From positions 1,054,001 through 1,118,000 of the forward strand of contig NZ_WJFD01000001.1 of the NCBI RefSeq assembly GCF_009647655.1: 64,000 nt of DNA, in the 5' to 3' direction. A program made the translations under genes and the position numbers. The notes under the pieces were generated by a model. That model was not told where the DNA came from and did not search any database. It was given only the letters and a program-made list of their open reading frames with translations. Below, one piece after another: positions 16,391 to 24,946 of this stretch; positions within the stretch are counted from its first letter, which is position 1; each line of letters opens with the position of its first letter. The stretch is from Chitinophaga sp. SYP-B3965. GTDB taxonomy: Bacteria; Bacteroidota; Bacteroidia; Chitinophagales; Chitinophagaceae.

Positions 16391-18028
16391 ATGGAGGAAC
16401 AGCAATTGGAATTTAACAAGAATGAAGACCATATGCGCCGGTTGGTCAGCACCATGAAACAACGTTTGTCGGTGATTGAGCAGGGCGGGGGAAAGAAAAG
16501 CATTGAAAAGCTTCGCCAGCGTGGCAAAATGACCGTCCGCGAGCGTATTAACTACCTGATAGATAAGAACAGTCAATTTACAGAAATAGGGGCCTTTACG
16601 GCTTACGATATGTATGCAGAACATGGTGGCTGCCCGGCAGGGGGCACCGTGGCCGGATTAGGCTATGTGAGCGGCCGGCAATGTGTGATCGTAGCCAATG
16701 ATATGACGGTGAAAGCAGGGGCCTGGTTCCCGCTCACCGGTAAAAAGAACCTCCGCCTGCAGGAAATAGCCATGGAAAATCACCTGCCGGTTATTTACCT
16801 GGTAGACAGTGCGGGTGTATACCTTCCTATGCAGGATGAAATATTCCCGGATAAAGAACACTTTGGAAGGATTTTTAGGAACAATGCCAAAATGAGTGCC
16901 ATGGGTATCACGCAGATAGCCGCCGTGATGGGGAGTTGCGTGGCCGGCGGGGCTTACCTGCCCATTATGAGTGACGAAGTACTGATGGTAGAAGGCAACG
17001 GCTCTATTTTCCTGGCGGGCCCTTACCTCGTGAAAGCGGCCATCGGCGAAGAGGTTGATTCGGAAACATTAGGCGGCGCCGTTACACATACAGAGATCTC
17101 CGGTATTGCCGATTATAAGTTCAAAACAGAAGCAGCCTGCCTGGACCGGATCAAACAGATCATTTCCCGGTTGGGAAAACCTGCAGATGCAGGCTTTGAT
17201 CATATAACACCTGTTGCACCACTAAAGTCTGCAGATGAATTGTACGGGATCATTCCGATGGACAGTACAAAATCCTACGATGTACATGAAGTGATCCAGC
17301 GTTTGGTAGATGGCTCTGTGTTTGATGAATACAAAGAAGATTACGGGAAAACCATCCTTTGCGGTTATGCCCGTATTGAAGGCTGGGCCGTAGGGATCGT
17401 AGCGAACCAGCGCAAAATGGTGAAGAGCAAAAAAGGGGAGATGCAAATGGGCGGCGTGATCTATAACGATAGCGCTGATAAGGCTGCACGTTTCATCATG
17501 AACTGTAATCAAAAGAAAATACCGCTGCTCTTCTTGCAGGATGTAACGGGCTTTATGGTGGGCAGCAGAAGTGAACATGCCGGTATCATTAAAGACGGCG
17601 CCAAACTGGTGAATGCAGTGGCCAATTCCGTAGTGCCCAAGATCACGGTGATCATTGGTAACTCTTATGGTGCGGGTAATTACGCCATGTGCGGAAAAGC
17701 ATATGATCCGCGTTTCATCTTTGCATGGCCCAATGCAAAAATAGCGGTGATGGGTGGCGAACAGGCTGCTAAAACATTGTTGCAGATCCAGGTAGCTTCT
17801 CTCAAAGCAAAAGGCGAAGTGATCACACCGGAAGCAGAAGAAAAATTACTGAAGGATATTACAGACAAATACTACGCGCAAACCACACCTTATTATGCGG
17901 CAGCCAGGTTATGGGTAGATGAGATCATTGAGCCGGTGCATACCAGGAAGATAGTGGCAGAATGCCTGAAAGCCTGTAACCATGCACCTGTTGAGGAGAT
18001 GTTCCGTACAGGGGTGATACAGGTGTAA
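16391..18028 (+). CDS. Acyl-CoA carboxylase beta subunit (methylcrotonyl-CoA type)
   Basis: A 545-aa biotin-dependent carboxyltransferase that moves carboxyl from carboxybiotin to an acyl-CoA. Both crotonase-fold halves are complete. The stretch DEIFPDKEHFGRIF with FRNNAKMSAMGITQIAAVMGSC and AGGAYLP matches methylcrotonyl-CoA carboxylase beta subunits better than propionyl-CoA ones, pointing to leucine breakdown. The N-terminal half binds CoA, the C-terminal half (GAGNYAMCG, PNAKIAVMGGEQAA) binds carboxybiotin. No biotin carboxylase alpha subunit is next to it; the following gene is rnhA 37 bp later, so the partner is encoded elsewhere. Confidence 0.9.
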   Translation: MEEQQLEFNKNEDHMRRLVSTMKQRLSVIEQGGGKKSIEKLRQRGKMTVRERINYLIDKNSQFTEIGAFTAYDMYAEHGGCPAGGTVAGLGYVSGRQCVIVANDMTVKAGAWFPLTGKKNLRLQEIAMENHLPVIYLVDSAGVYLPMQDEIFPDKEHFGRIFRNNAKMSAMGITQIAAVMGSCVAGGAYLPIMSDEVLMVEGNGSIFLAGPYLVKAAIGEEVDSETLGGAVTHTEISGIADYKFKTEAACLDRIKQIISRLGKPADAGFDHITPVAPLKSADELYGIIPMDSTKSYDVHEVIQRLVDGSVFDEYKEDYGKTILCGYARIEGWAVGIVANQRKMVKSKKGEMQMGGVIYNDSADKAARFIMNCNQKKIPLLFLQDVTGFMVGSRSEHAGIIKDGAKLVNAVANSVVPKITVIIGNSYGAGNYAMCGKAYDPRFIFAWPNAKIAVMGGEQAAKTLLQIQVASLKAKGEVITPEAEEKLLKDITDKYYAQTTPYYAAARLWVDEIIEPVHTRKIVAECLKACNHAPVEEMFRTGVIQV

Positions 18029-18065
18029 GGGAGAATTACTACATTTGCTCCCTTAAAACTACGCA

Positions 18066-18530
18066 TTGACGACTCAGCAGATTATTATTTATACAGATGG
18101 CGCTGCCCGCGGAAACCCCGGCCGGGGCGGTTATGGTATTGTACTGCTGTCCGGCGGTCACAGGAAAGAACTGTCGCAAGGTTATAGAATGACCACGAAT
18201 AACCGCATGGAATTACTGGGGGTGATCGTTGCATTGGAAGCTTTGAAAAAAGATGGGCATGCTGTTACGATCTATACCGATAGCCAGTATATCTGTAATT
18301 CTGTTGAAAAGGGCTGGTTGTGGAACTGGGTAAAAACTGGTTTCAAGGATAAAAAGAACCGCGATCTCTGGGAACGTTTCATTCCTGCCTATAAAAGACA
18401 AAAAGTAAAATTCCAGTGGGTGAAAGGCCATGCCTCCAACCCTGAAAATAACCGTTGTGATGAGTTAGCCACCGCTGCTGCTGATGGCGGTGGTTTACTG
18501 ACAGATGAAGGATATGAACAGGGGGCATAG
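18066..18530 (+). CDS. rnhA: Ribonuclease HI
   Basis: Degrades the RNA strand of RNA-DNA hybrids. All four catalytic carboxylates are present: Asp11 (DGAARGNPG), Glu49 (NNRMEL), Asp72 (TDSQ) and Asp132 (NRCDELA), with His122 in KGHASNPEN. The basic-handle region (KTGFKDKKNRDLW) is present. At 154 aa it is a standard-length single-domain enzyme. The start codon is TTG at 18066, giving MTTQQIIIYTDG; no ATG fits. A TACATTTG box at 18040-18047 lies 18 bp upstream and may be a -7 element. Confidence 0.95.
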   Translation: MTTQQIIIYTDGAARGNPGRGGYGIVLLSGGHRKELSQGYRMTTNNRMELLGVIVALEALKKDGHAVTIYTDSQYICNSVEKGWLWNWVKTGFKDKKNRDLWERFIPAYKRQKVKFQWVKGHASNPENNRCDELATAAADGGGLLTDEGYEQGA

Positions 18531-18632
18531 TATTTTTTTCAATAAATATTTGTAATTTGCTATTCAATCTCTAAGCAAGATTCTTCCTTTTTGAACCGTT
18601 AAGCACTATTTTTCATTATTTGAAATTTGTGC

Positions 18633-19784
18633 ATGCCTCAACTCTTTCCTGTGGAGGTCATCGAGCATTCAACCTTTACGTGGTTACCCCGCGTGCAGGT
18701 AAGAACGCAGCTGATCTATACAACGGTTCTCTTAGCAGTGCTGATCAGCCTGCTTGCATTACCTTTCATTAAAGTAGATGTTTCTGTTAAATCCGGTGGG
18801 ATTGTGCGCCCCATTACGGAAAAGAATGAACTGCGCAGCCTTGTTGCCGGCACCATCGAAGAGGTGATGGCTACAGAAGGGCAGCACGTGCAGAAAGGCC
18901 AGCTCATCCTTCGCCTGCAGCAGGATATCAGCAACAGCAAACTGATGCAGAATTCCTTTGAACTGAAACAAAGGCAATCCTATGTAAATGACCTCGCCCG
19001 CCTGGCTTCCGGTGGTGGCGGCGGCGGATTACAATCTCCCCTTTATCAGCAGCAATACTCCCGTTTTATGTCCACGCTCAGCGAGCAGCAGGGTACTATG
19101 CGCAAGCTGCAAAGTGATCTGGACATGTATAAGAAGCTCTATGCAGATAAAGTGATCGCAGAGAAAGAACTGCGCGATAAACAATATGAATATGATAAAA
19201 GCGCAGCGATGTACCGCTCTGCTGTTCAGCAGCAACGCAGTGCCTGGCAGGAAGAACTGAGCCGGTACAGATCAGAAAGCAACAGCCTGCAGGCAGATGC
19301 TGCACAGCTGGAAAAACAAAAGGAATGGAACCTGATCAAAGCGCCCGTAAGTGGTACGTTGCAACAATTCAGCGGAAGATATGCCGGTGGTTATATACAG
19401 ATAGGAGAACTGATGGGCATCATCTCTCCTGATTCCAACCTGGTGGCAGAATGCCTTGTTTCTCCCAAAGATATCGGATACCTCAAACCCGGCATGCCCG
19501 TTAAGTTCCAGGTAGATGCTTTTAACTATAATGAATGGGGCGTGGTGGAAGGTACCGTGCAATCTGTAGACAATGATTTCACGCTCGTGGATAATCAACC
19601 CATCTTTAAAGTAAGATGCCAGTTTGCCAATACAGAAGTACGCACGGCCAGTGGTGTAAAAGGCAAACTGAAAAAAGGGATGACACTACAGGCCCGCTTC
19701 ATTCTTACACAACGCAGCTTGTTTCAGCTCCTCTATGATAAAACCGATGATTGGATGAATCCGAATTCGATCGGAAAAAAATAA
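18633..19784 (+). CDS. HlyD family secretion (periplasmic adaptor) protein
   Basis: Membrane-fusion subunit of a type I/bacteriocin export system. One transmembrane helix (residues about 28-48) is followed by a split lipoyl/barrel-sandwich region (about 60-100 and 225-265), a long coiled-coil hairpin (about 100-225, with a glycine run GGGGGG inserted in the first helix) and a beta-barrel domain to the end. I chose ATG 18633; a TTG two codons earlier is less likely. The stop is only 3 bp before the ABC transporter ATG, so they are one operon. No TolC-type outer-membrane gene is linked. Confidence 0.9.
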   Translation: MPQLFPVEVIEHSTFTWLPRVQVRTQLIYTTVLLAVLISLLALPFIKVDVSVKSGGIVRPITEKNELRSLVAGTIEEVMATEGQHVQKGQLILRLQQDISNSKLMQNSFELKQRQSYVNDLARLASGGGGGGLQSPLYQQQYSRFMSTLSEQQGTMRKLQSDLDMYKKLYADKVIAEKELRDKQYEYDKSAAMYRSAVQQQRSAWQEELSRYRSESNSLQADAAQLEKQKEWNLIKAPVSGTLQQFSGRYAGGYIQIGELMGIISPDSNLVAECLVSPKDIGYLKPGMPVKFQVDAFNYNEWGVVEGTVQSVDNDFTLVDNQPIFKVRCQFANTEVRTASGVKGKLKKGMTLQARFILTQRSLFQLLYDKTDDWMNPNSIGKK

Positions 19785-19787
19785 ACC

Positions 19788-21962
19788 ATGTCCGCTATAC
19801 GTCTAAAAAATAATACCCGTGTCCGCCAGCGCGATATCAGTGATTGTGGTGCCGCCTGCCTTGCTTCCATTGCAGCACACTACCAGTTGCAGTTACCTGT
19901 TGCCCGCATCCGCCAGTTAGCTGCCACGGATAGTAAAGGCACCAACGTACTGGGCGTCATTGAAGCTGCTAATAAACTGGGCTTTGAAGCCAAAGGTGTG
20001 AAAGGCCCCTGGGAAGCACTCTTTAATATTCCCAAACCTGCCATAGCGCATGTGGTGGTAAAAGAAAAGCTACATCACTTTGTTGTTATCTATAAAGTGA
20101 CTAAAACGCATGTGGTAGTGATGGACCCGGCAGACGGGCTGTTCCATAAATTAACACACGATGCTTTCAAAGCCATCTGGACGAATGTGCTCATTCTCCT
20201 CATGCCCCGGGAAGACTTTAAAGCAGGTAACGAAAAGATCTCTCACCTGCAACGTTTCTGGTATTTATTAAAACCGCATAAAAGCGTTGTGTTACAGGCG
20301 CTCTTTGGCGCCATTGTTTATACGATCCTTGGCCTCTCTACTTCCATCTATGTACAAAAAATAATAGACAATGTTCTGGTGGAAGGCAATAAGAACTTAT
20401 TGAACCTGCTGGGTAGCATCATGATCCTGATCCTGCTACTGCAATTATTCATCGGGCAGCTGAAAAGTGTATTTGCTTTAAAAACAGGTCAGCAGATAGA
20501 TGCGCGGCTGATCCTCGGTTACTATAAACACCTGTTGCGGCTGCCGCAGCAATTCTTTGATACCATGCGCGTGGGAGAGATCACTTCCCGCATCAGCGAT
20601 GCCGTGAAGATCCGTGTATTCATCAACGATATAGCGATCGGGCTCGTTGTAAATGTATTCATCGTGATCTTCTCTTTCTGCCTCATGTTCACCTATTACT
20701 GGAAGCTGGCCATCATCATGCTCGCTATCCTTCCTGTTTATGGGATCATTTACTGGATCAGTAATGAGGTGAATAAAAAGATGCAGCGGAAGCTGATGGA
20801 AGAAAATGCAGAACTGGGCAGCCAGCTGGTGGAATCCCTGAACTCTGTAGCTACCATCAAACGTTTTGGCCTGGAAGATTATGCGAATATGAAAACGGAG
20901 AACCGTTTCGTGAAACTCCTGAAAACGATCTTTTCCTCTTCTGTTACCAACCTGTACATTGGTAATGCAGGTGGTTTCATTACCAGTGCATTTGTAGTGA
21001 TCCTCTTATGGGCAGGTTCCTATTTTGTGATGGAAAGGCAATTAAGCCCCGGGGAACTGCTCAGCTTTTATGCATTGATCGGTTACTTCACCGGTCCGGC
21101 TATGAGCCTCATTGGCGCTAACAGGAGTATGCAGGATGCCCTTATAGCAGCAGACCGTTTGTTTGAGATCATGGACCTGGAGCAGGAGGAATCCGGCAAT
21201 AAAGTAACGCTCACACCGGAACTGGTAGGAGATGTGGTGTTCCAGAATGTATCCTTCCGGTATGGTACGCGGGTGGAAGTGTTCCGGCAGTTTAATATGC
21301 ATATCAAGAAAGGGAAAATAACAGCGATAGTGGGAGAGAGCGGGTCCGGGAAATCTACCCTGATGGCCCTGATGCAAAACCTGTATCCTTTGCAGGAAGG
21401 AAGCATCCTCATTGGCAAAATGGATATCCGCTACATTGATAATGATAGCCTGCGTAAACGCGTGAGCGTAGTGCCGCAGCAGATCGATCTCTTTGCAGGT
21501 ACGGTAATGGAAAACATTGCTGTGGGAGAAGTGGAGCCTGATATGCAACGTGTGCTGCAGATCGCCACGCAATTAGGGATCATCCAGTTCATTGAAAAAT
21601 TACCGGATGGTTTTAATACCATGCTGGGTGAACATGGTGTAAACCTTTCCGGTGGCCAGCGGCAACGGGTAGCCATTGCACGTGCATTGTACCGGAACCC
21701 GGAAATACTGATCCTGGATGAAGCTACTTCTTCCCTGGATTCTGTATCAGATCAATATGTGCAGGATGTGATGCAGCTGTTGCGGGATGAAGGCAAAACT
21801 ATTATTGTAATAGCACACCGTTTAAGTACGGTGATGAATGCAGATAAAATTGTTGTGTTGCAGGAAGGTGTGATGGCAGAAGAAGGCACGCATAGCCAGT
21901 TGTTGCAGAATAACGCGATCTACTCCAGATTGTGGCAGCATCATCAGGCAATACCACTTTAG
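19788..21962 (+). CDS. C39 peptidase-containing ABC transporter (PCAT)
   Basis: A 724-aa exporter that would cleave a double-glycine leader from a peptide and pump it out. Residues 1-130 are a C39 cysteine peptidase: oxyanion Gln14, nucleophile Cys20 (DISDCGAAC), His97 (LHHFVVIY) and Asp113 (MDPADG), so all catalytic residues are intact. Six membrane helices follow (about 165-450). The ATPase has Walker A GESGSGKST at 516-524, signature LSGGQRQRVAIARAL and Walker B ILILDEATSSLD. It partners the HlyD protein 3 bp upstream. No precursor peptide with a GG leader is visible nearby, so its cargo is unknown. Confidence 0.95.
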   Translation: MSAIRLKNNTRVRQRDISDCGAACLASIAAHYQLQLPVARIRQLAATDSKGTNVLGVIEAANKLGFEAKGVKGPWEALFNIPKPAIAHVVVKEKLHHFVVIYKVTKTHVVVMDPADGLFHKLTHDAFKAIWTNVLILLMPREDFKAGNEKISHLQRFWYLLKPHKSVVLQALFGAIVYTILGLSTSIYVQKIIDNVLVEGNKNLLNLLGSIMILILLLQLFIGQLKSVFALKTGQQIDARLILGYYKHLLRLPQQFFDTMRVGEITSRISDAVKIRVFINDIAIGLVVNVFIVIFSFCLMFTYYWKLAIIMLAILPVYGIIYWISNEVNKKMQRKLMEENAELGSQLVESLNSVATIKRFGLEDYANMKTENRFVKLLKTIFSSSVTNLYIGNAGGFITSAFVVILLWAGSYFVMERQLSPGELLSFYALIGYFTGPAMSLIGANRSMQDALIAADRLFEIMDLEQEESGNKVTLTPELVGDVVFQNVSFRYGTRVEVFRQFNMHIKKGKITAIVGESGSGKSTLMALMQNLYPLQEGSILIGKMDIRYIDNDSLRKRVSVVPQQIDLFAGTVMENIAVGEVEPDMQRVLQIATQLGIIQFIEKLPDGFNTMLGEHGVNLSGGQRQRVAIARALYRNPEILILDEATSSLDSVSDQYVQDVMQLLRDEGKTIIVIAHRLSTVMNADKIVVLQEGVMAEEGTHSQLLQNNAIYSRLWQHHQAIPL

Positions 21963-21995
21963 GTTTTCCAATGGTTTTTCATGGAATATATGCAG

Positions 21996-22020
21996 AGCCG
22001 CTCTTTCCAGAGCGGCTTTT
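21996..22020 (+). terminator. Terminator of the exporter operon
   Basis: AGCCGCTCT (21996-22004), a 4-nt loop, AGAGCGGCT (22009-22017) and TTTT form a classic intrinsic terminator 33 bp after the ABC transporter stop. Confidence 0.9.
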
Positions 22021-22061
22021 CCTTATGCTTAGTGAAAAGTAATAAAATAATTACGTTTTTG

Positions 22062-22092
22062 TTTGTTAATAGTAATAAATTTAGTACCTTTA
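22062..22092 (+). promoter_or_regulatory. hicAB promoter
   Basis: TTTG (22062-22065) is followed after exactly 19 bp by TACCTTTA (22085-22092), which matches the Bacteroidota pattern TTTG-N19-TAnnTTTG except for the last base. The hicA ATG is 13 bp further on, giving a short leader. Confidence 0.6.
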
Positions 22093-22105
22093 AATTGTTA
22101 ATCCA

Positions 22106-22297
22106 ATGAAATGTTCGGAATTAAAGAGGCTGCTCAGCAGGGCAGGATGGTTTGTTATCCGCAGGGCGAAAGGAAGCCACTCTATTTTAGGTCACCCGGA
22201 TAGGCCGGATGAAGAAATCACTTTTGCAGATCATGGAAGTGCAGAAGTTTCTAAAAAAGTAGAACAGAAAATTTTAAAACAAATGGGGCTGAAATAA
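22106..22297 (+). CDS. hicA: HicA family toxin
   Basis: Small mRNA interferase of a type II toxin-antitoxin pair (63 aa). The double-stranded-RNA-binding-like fold is recognisable: N-terminal helix SELKRLLSRAGW, then KGSHSILGHP with the catalytic His25 and the conserved HP, and a C-terminal helix. A second family feature, the strand EITFADHGS before the final helix, is intact. Length is typical. The stop codon overlaps the hicB start by one base (TAATG), so the pair is translationally coupled, toxin first as usual for hicAB. Confidence 0.93.
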   Translation: MKCSELKRLLSRAGWFVIRRAKGSHSILGHPDRPDEEITFADHGSAEVSKKVEQKILKQMGLK

Positions 22298-22707
22298 TGC
22301 CCATTGTAAAAAAAGAACTTATGAAAAAGATGGTATTTATTGTTGAAAAAACGGGTACGGGTTTTTCTGCTTTTGCAGAAGAAGATCGATATCCCATCTT
22401 TACAACCGGCAAAAATATGGCCGAGATAAGAAAGAACGTCATGGAGGCCACAAACCTCTGGATGGAGCACAAAGGATTAAAAGAAGTTACAGAAAAAGAT
22501 GTTATCATTCGTCTTGATCTGGCGCAATTCTTTGAGTATTATAAAGTGATCAATGCTTCTGCACTCGCGGAACGGATCGGCATCAGCCAATCTTTGCTTT
22601 CACAATATGCTAACCGTATTAAGGTGCCTTCTGAAAAACAGGTGAACAGGATATTGACGGGGATAAGGGATCTGGGGAAGGAGTTTATGCATCTTGAATT
22701 AGTATAA
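22297..22707 (+). CDS. hicB: HicB family antitoxin with HTH
   Basis: Antitoxin partner of HicA, 136 aa. Residues about 10-65 form the partially degraded RNase H-like HicB fold (VFIVEKTGTGFSAFAEED, then a long helix IRKNVMEATNLW). Residues about 85-132 form an Xre-type helix-turn-helix (ALAERIGISQSLLSQYANRIKVPSEKQVNRIL) that would bind the hicAB promoter for autoregulation. ATG 22297 overlaps the hicA stop; an internal ATG at 22321 is an alternative. A perfect hairpin follows the stop. The pair looks intact and active. Confidence 0.9.
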   Translation: MPIVKKELMKKMVFIVEKTGTGFSAFAEEDRYPIFTTGKNMAEIRKNVMEATNLWMEHKGLKEVTEKDVIIRLDLAQFFEYYKVINASALAERIGISQSLLSQYANRIKVPSEKQVNRILTGIRDLGKEFMHLELV

Positions 22708-22710
22708 ACA

Positions 22711-22740
22711 AACAGGGCGGATCATTCGATCCGCCCTGTT
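22711..22740. terminator. hicAB terminator, shared with the META gene
   Basis: A perfect 13-bp stem (22711-22723 with 22728-22740) around a 4-nt loop lies between hicB and the convergent META-domain gene and can serve both. Confidence 0.85.
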
Positions 22741-22745
22741 CAATT

Positions 22746-23159
22746 TTATTCTGCAACAAACGTCAATAACACAGTGCCATCCTGGCTCAACGTTAATACG
22801 CCGTCTTTAATACTCCATTTGTTTGCTTTATTCAGTAACTCCAGATACCTGCTCTCTACATTCAAACCGGGGCAGGCCATTTTGGTGGACGCTAAAGGAG
22901 AGAATGCTATTTTATCCGGCGCTGTTAATGTATACCCACCGGAATACCTGTTACAGCTCCCGTTACCGGAAACCCTGTTCTGTGCCTGATCAAACGCAAT
23001 GGTGGGGCTATGTTCGGCGCCAGTGGTATCAAACCCTGTTGCACGCCAGGATTTAAACAGATCGGCTTCATTAGAGCCATTGCTCTTCTGAGAGGATGCG
23101 CAACTGACCATAAATAACATGATGGCTGCTGCCAGCCAGGCTGAGAGGTGCTTCTTCAT
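22746..23159 (-). CDS. META domain lipoprotein
   Basis: A 137-aa lipoprotein with a signal peptide ending in MVSC (Cys at residue 20). Residues about 35-135 form a META/HslJ domain, shown by SGNGSCNRYSGGYTL, FSPLASTKMACPG and the closing DGVLTLSQDG. The two domain cysteines in GSCNRY and MACPG are conserved and probably form a disulfide. META proteins in other bacteria are heat-induced or linked to motility and antibiotic tolerance; the molecular role is unknown. It is 43 bp downstream of the repeat lipoprotein gene on the same strand. Confidence 0.9.
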   Translation of the reverse strand: MKKHLSAWLAAAIMLFMVSCASSQKSNGSNEADLFKSWRATGFDTTGAEHSPTIAFDQAQNRVSGNGSCNRYSGGYTLTAPDKIAFSPLASTKMACPGLNVESRYLELLNKANKWSIKDGVLTLSQDGTVLLTFVAE

Positions 23160-23202
23160 TGTGAGAGGTTTTATCGTTTATAACACTCAAAAAGAAGAAT
23201 GG

Positions 23203-24345
23203 TTAATAACGACTGTAAAAACCCTGCAGGTCACTGGCCAGCCGGTCGTAAATAGGGCGTGTGAGTTCTGCAAACAAGTCCTGCGGGGAAGGGGGGAGAA
23301 TGTCCCTGCCACCTATCAGGCGTTTGTCCTCATTACTTAAAGCACGTTCATCTCCACGATAGGTACCGAACTGGTTTTGCCAGGTGTAGGAACCGGGCAC
23401 CCTGTCCTGCCGCAATAATTTATTATTGGTAACGTCTGTGATGCGGTAATCCAGGTAACCGCTGGAGGCTAAGGTTTTATTAGTAATGAAGAGTGTAGCC
23501 TTCACAGTTATATCCACATAGATCGGTTTACCGGTGGAATCTTTTTGATTGCTGGGTACGCTGATCACTTTGGAAACTTCCCGTTGGGAACGGTTCACAT
23601 AGGTCTGGCCTACCACGAAATCATTAAAACGCATTTCCAGGTATTGATCCGGCTGAAAATCCTTTTGGTTGCGAACATAACGTTCGTCATAGAACTTCAC
23701 GAAGTTATTGATCTGGCGTTGTTCCAGCTGGCGCGTTACGGCATCGCGGAACTGATCTGCGGTGAACTGGAAATAAGAAGAGCTGATGGCAATTTCACTG
23801 ATCACTACGTGTACGAGGCCCCTTTGATAAGCCTCGTTCCTCAGTTCTGCGGCGTTCTTGTAATTGGCACTGAGCTGAAGGGAGGCAGTGAATTCATCGT
23901 AAGCTTCGCGGGCGCTTTGTTTATCTCCCATGTCCAGCAGCTGCACGGCTCTTTCATAACGGGCTTCAGCGGCATTTTCCAATGCGCCGGCCAGTGCGGA
24001 AGAGTAGTCTTTCGGTTTTACGATGGCGCTGGCAGCGGGAGCGGAGCGGATCACATTATACAGGCGCTGCATGGAATTGTACTCATTACGTACGGATTCC
24101 CATTTGAGATCATTATTAGAAGCCAGGGCTTGTTTGGCACGGCCTTCATGGTATTCCATGGCGGCGGCGTAAGCCTGGGGCAATAATTGAAGGGAAGTGG
24201 CATCAGCCGGGCGGCGTTGGAGCTTTTTTACGAAAGCTTCCACGGCGGCGTCATAGCGGCCCTGGTTGAAGAGCTTTTCACCGGATTTACAGGAAAAAAG
24301 GACCATAGCGAGGAAAACAGGCAGGTAACGGAGATAGGTATTCAT
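23203..24345 (-). CDS. Lipoprotein with TPR-like N-terminal region
   Basis: A 380-aa lipoprotein: the signal peptide ends in LFSC (Cys19) and is followed by a tetratricopeptide-like pair (KLFNQGRYDAAVEAFVKKLQRRP). The middle is helical and the last 180 residues are beta-rich, with IYVDITVKATLFITNK and the DVTNNKLL stretch typical of periplasmic Bacteroidota lipoproteins of unknown function. It is followed by the META gene on the same strand and lies 107 bp downstream of smpB. No enzymatic motif is seen. Function unknown, though an outer-membrane scaffold is a reasonable guess. Confidence 0.75.
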   Translation of the reverse strand: MNTYLRYLPVFLAMVLFSCKSGEKLFNQGRYDAAVEAFVKKLQRRPADATSLQLLPQAYAAAMEYHEGRAKQALASNNDLKWESVRNEYNSMQRLYNVIRSAPAASAIVKPKDYSSALAGALENAAEARYERAVQLLDMGDKQSAREAYDEFTASLQLSANYKNAAELRNEAYQRGLVHVVISEIAISSSYFQFTADQFRDAVTRQLEQRQINNFVKFYDERYVRNQKDFQPDQYLEMRFNDFVVGQTYVNRSQREVSKVISVPSNQKDSTGKPIYVDITVKATLFITNKTLASSGYLDYRITDVTNNKLLRQDRVPGSYTWQNQFGTYRGDERALSNEDKRLIGGRDILPPSPQDLFAELTRPIYDRLASDLQGFYSRY

Positions 24346-24452
24346 ATAGCTGTTGTTTACAATCAGGATAAGGCAAATGATGGGCCAGAATCCGGATTGA
24401 ATTTTTCAGAGGAATAACACATTGAGAATTATCATTGTTTTAACAATGGCGC

Positions 24453-24893
24453 CTATATTTTATAATTACGGCGTAATTCCCGGTCTACTTCACGTGATTT
24501 GATGGAATCTCTCTTATCATGCAGTTTTTTACCTTTGCCGAGGCCCACTTCCATCTTGGCAATACCTTTTTCGGTCAGGAAAATACGGAGGGGAACGATA
24601 GTATAACCACGTTCCTGCATTCTCTTCTCGATCTTCTTTAGTTCTTTTCGTTGTAACAATAATTTGCGTTCACGCACGGGGTCATGGTTTGCATAGGATC
24701 CGTGGGAGTATTCGGCAATGTGCATGCTTTTCACAAACAGTTCTCCTTTAGTGAAATAGCAGAAACTATCGTTAAAGCTTACTTTACCCTCCCGGATGGA
24801 TTTGATCTCCGTACCGGTCAATACCATGCCGGCGATATATTTATCTTCTATCGCAAATTCAAAATAAGCCGATCTGTTCTTTAATTCTGCCAT
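24453..24893 (-). CDS. smpB: SsrA-binding protein
   Basis: SmpB binds the tRNA-like end of tmRNA and delivers it to stalled ribosomes for trans-translation. The 146-aa protein has the OB-fold core (FEFAIEDKYIAGMVLTGTEIKSIREGKVSFNDSFC), the YSHGSYANHDPVRERKLLL segment and the basic C-terminal tail (GKKLHDKRDSIKSREVDRELRR) that becomes helical in the mRNA channel. Length is standard. It follows accD with a 53-bp gap on the same strand. No tmRNA gene was seen in this window. Confidence 0.97.
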   Translation of the reverse strand: MAELKNRSAYFEFAIEDKYIAGMVLTGTEIKSIREGKVSFNDSFCYFTKGELFVKSMHIAEYSHGSYANHDPVRERKLLLQRKELKKIEKRMQERGYTIVPLRIFLTEKGIAKMEVGLGKGKKLHDKRDSIKSREVDRELRRNYKI

Positions 24894-24946
24894 GATACCA
24901 GGTGTTCTGTCCAGCCGTAATTGAGCCGGCTGGGCAGAACGGGTTC

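Noticed and set aside
18531..18632. Bacteriocin precursor gene before the exporter
   Set aside because: The 102-bp gap is too small for a leader plus core and contains no Gly-Gly leader in any frame.
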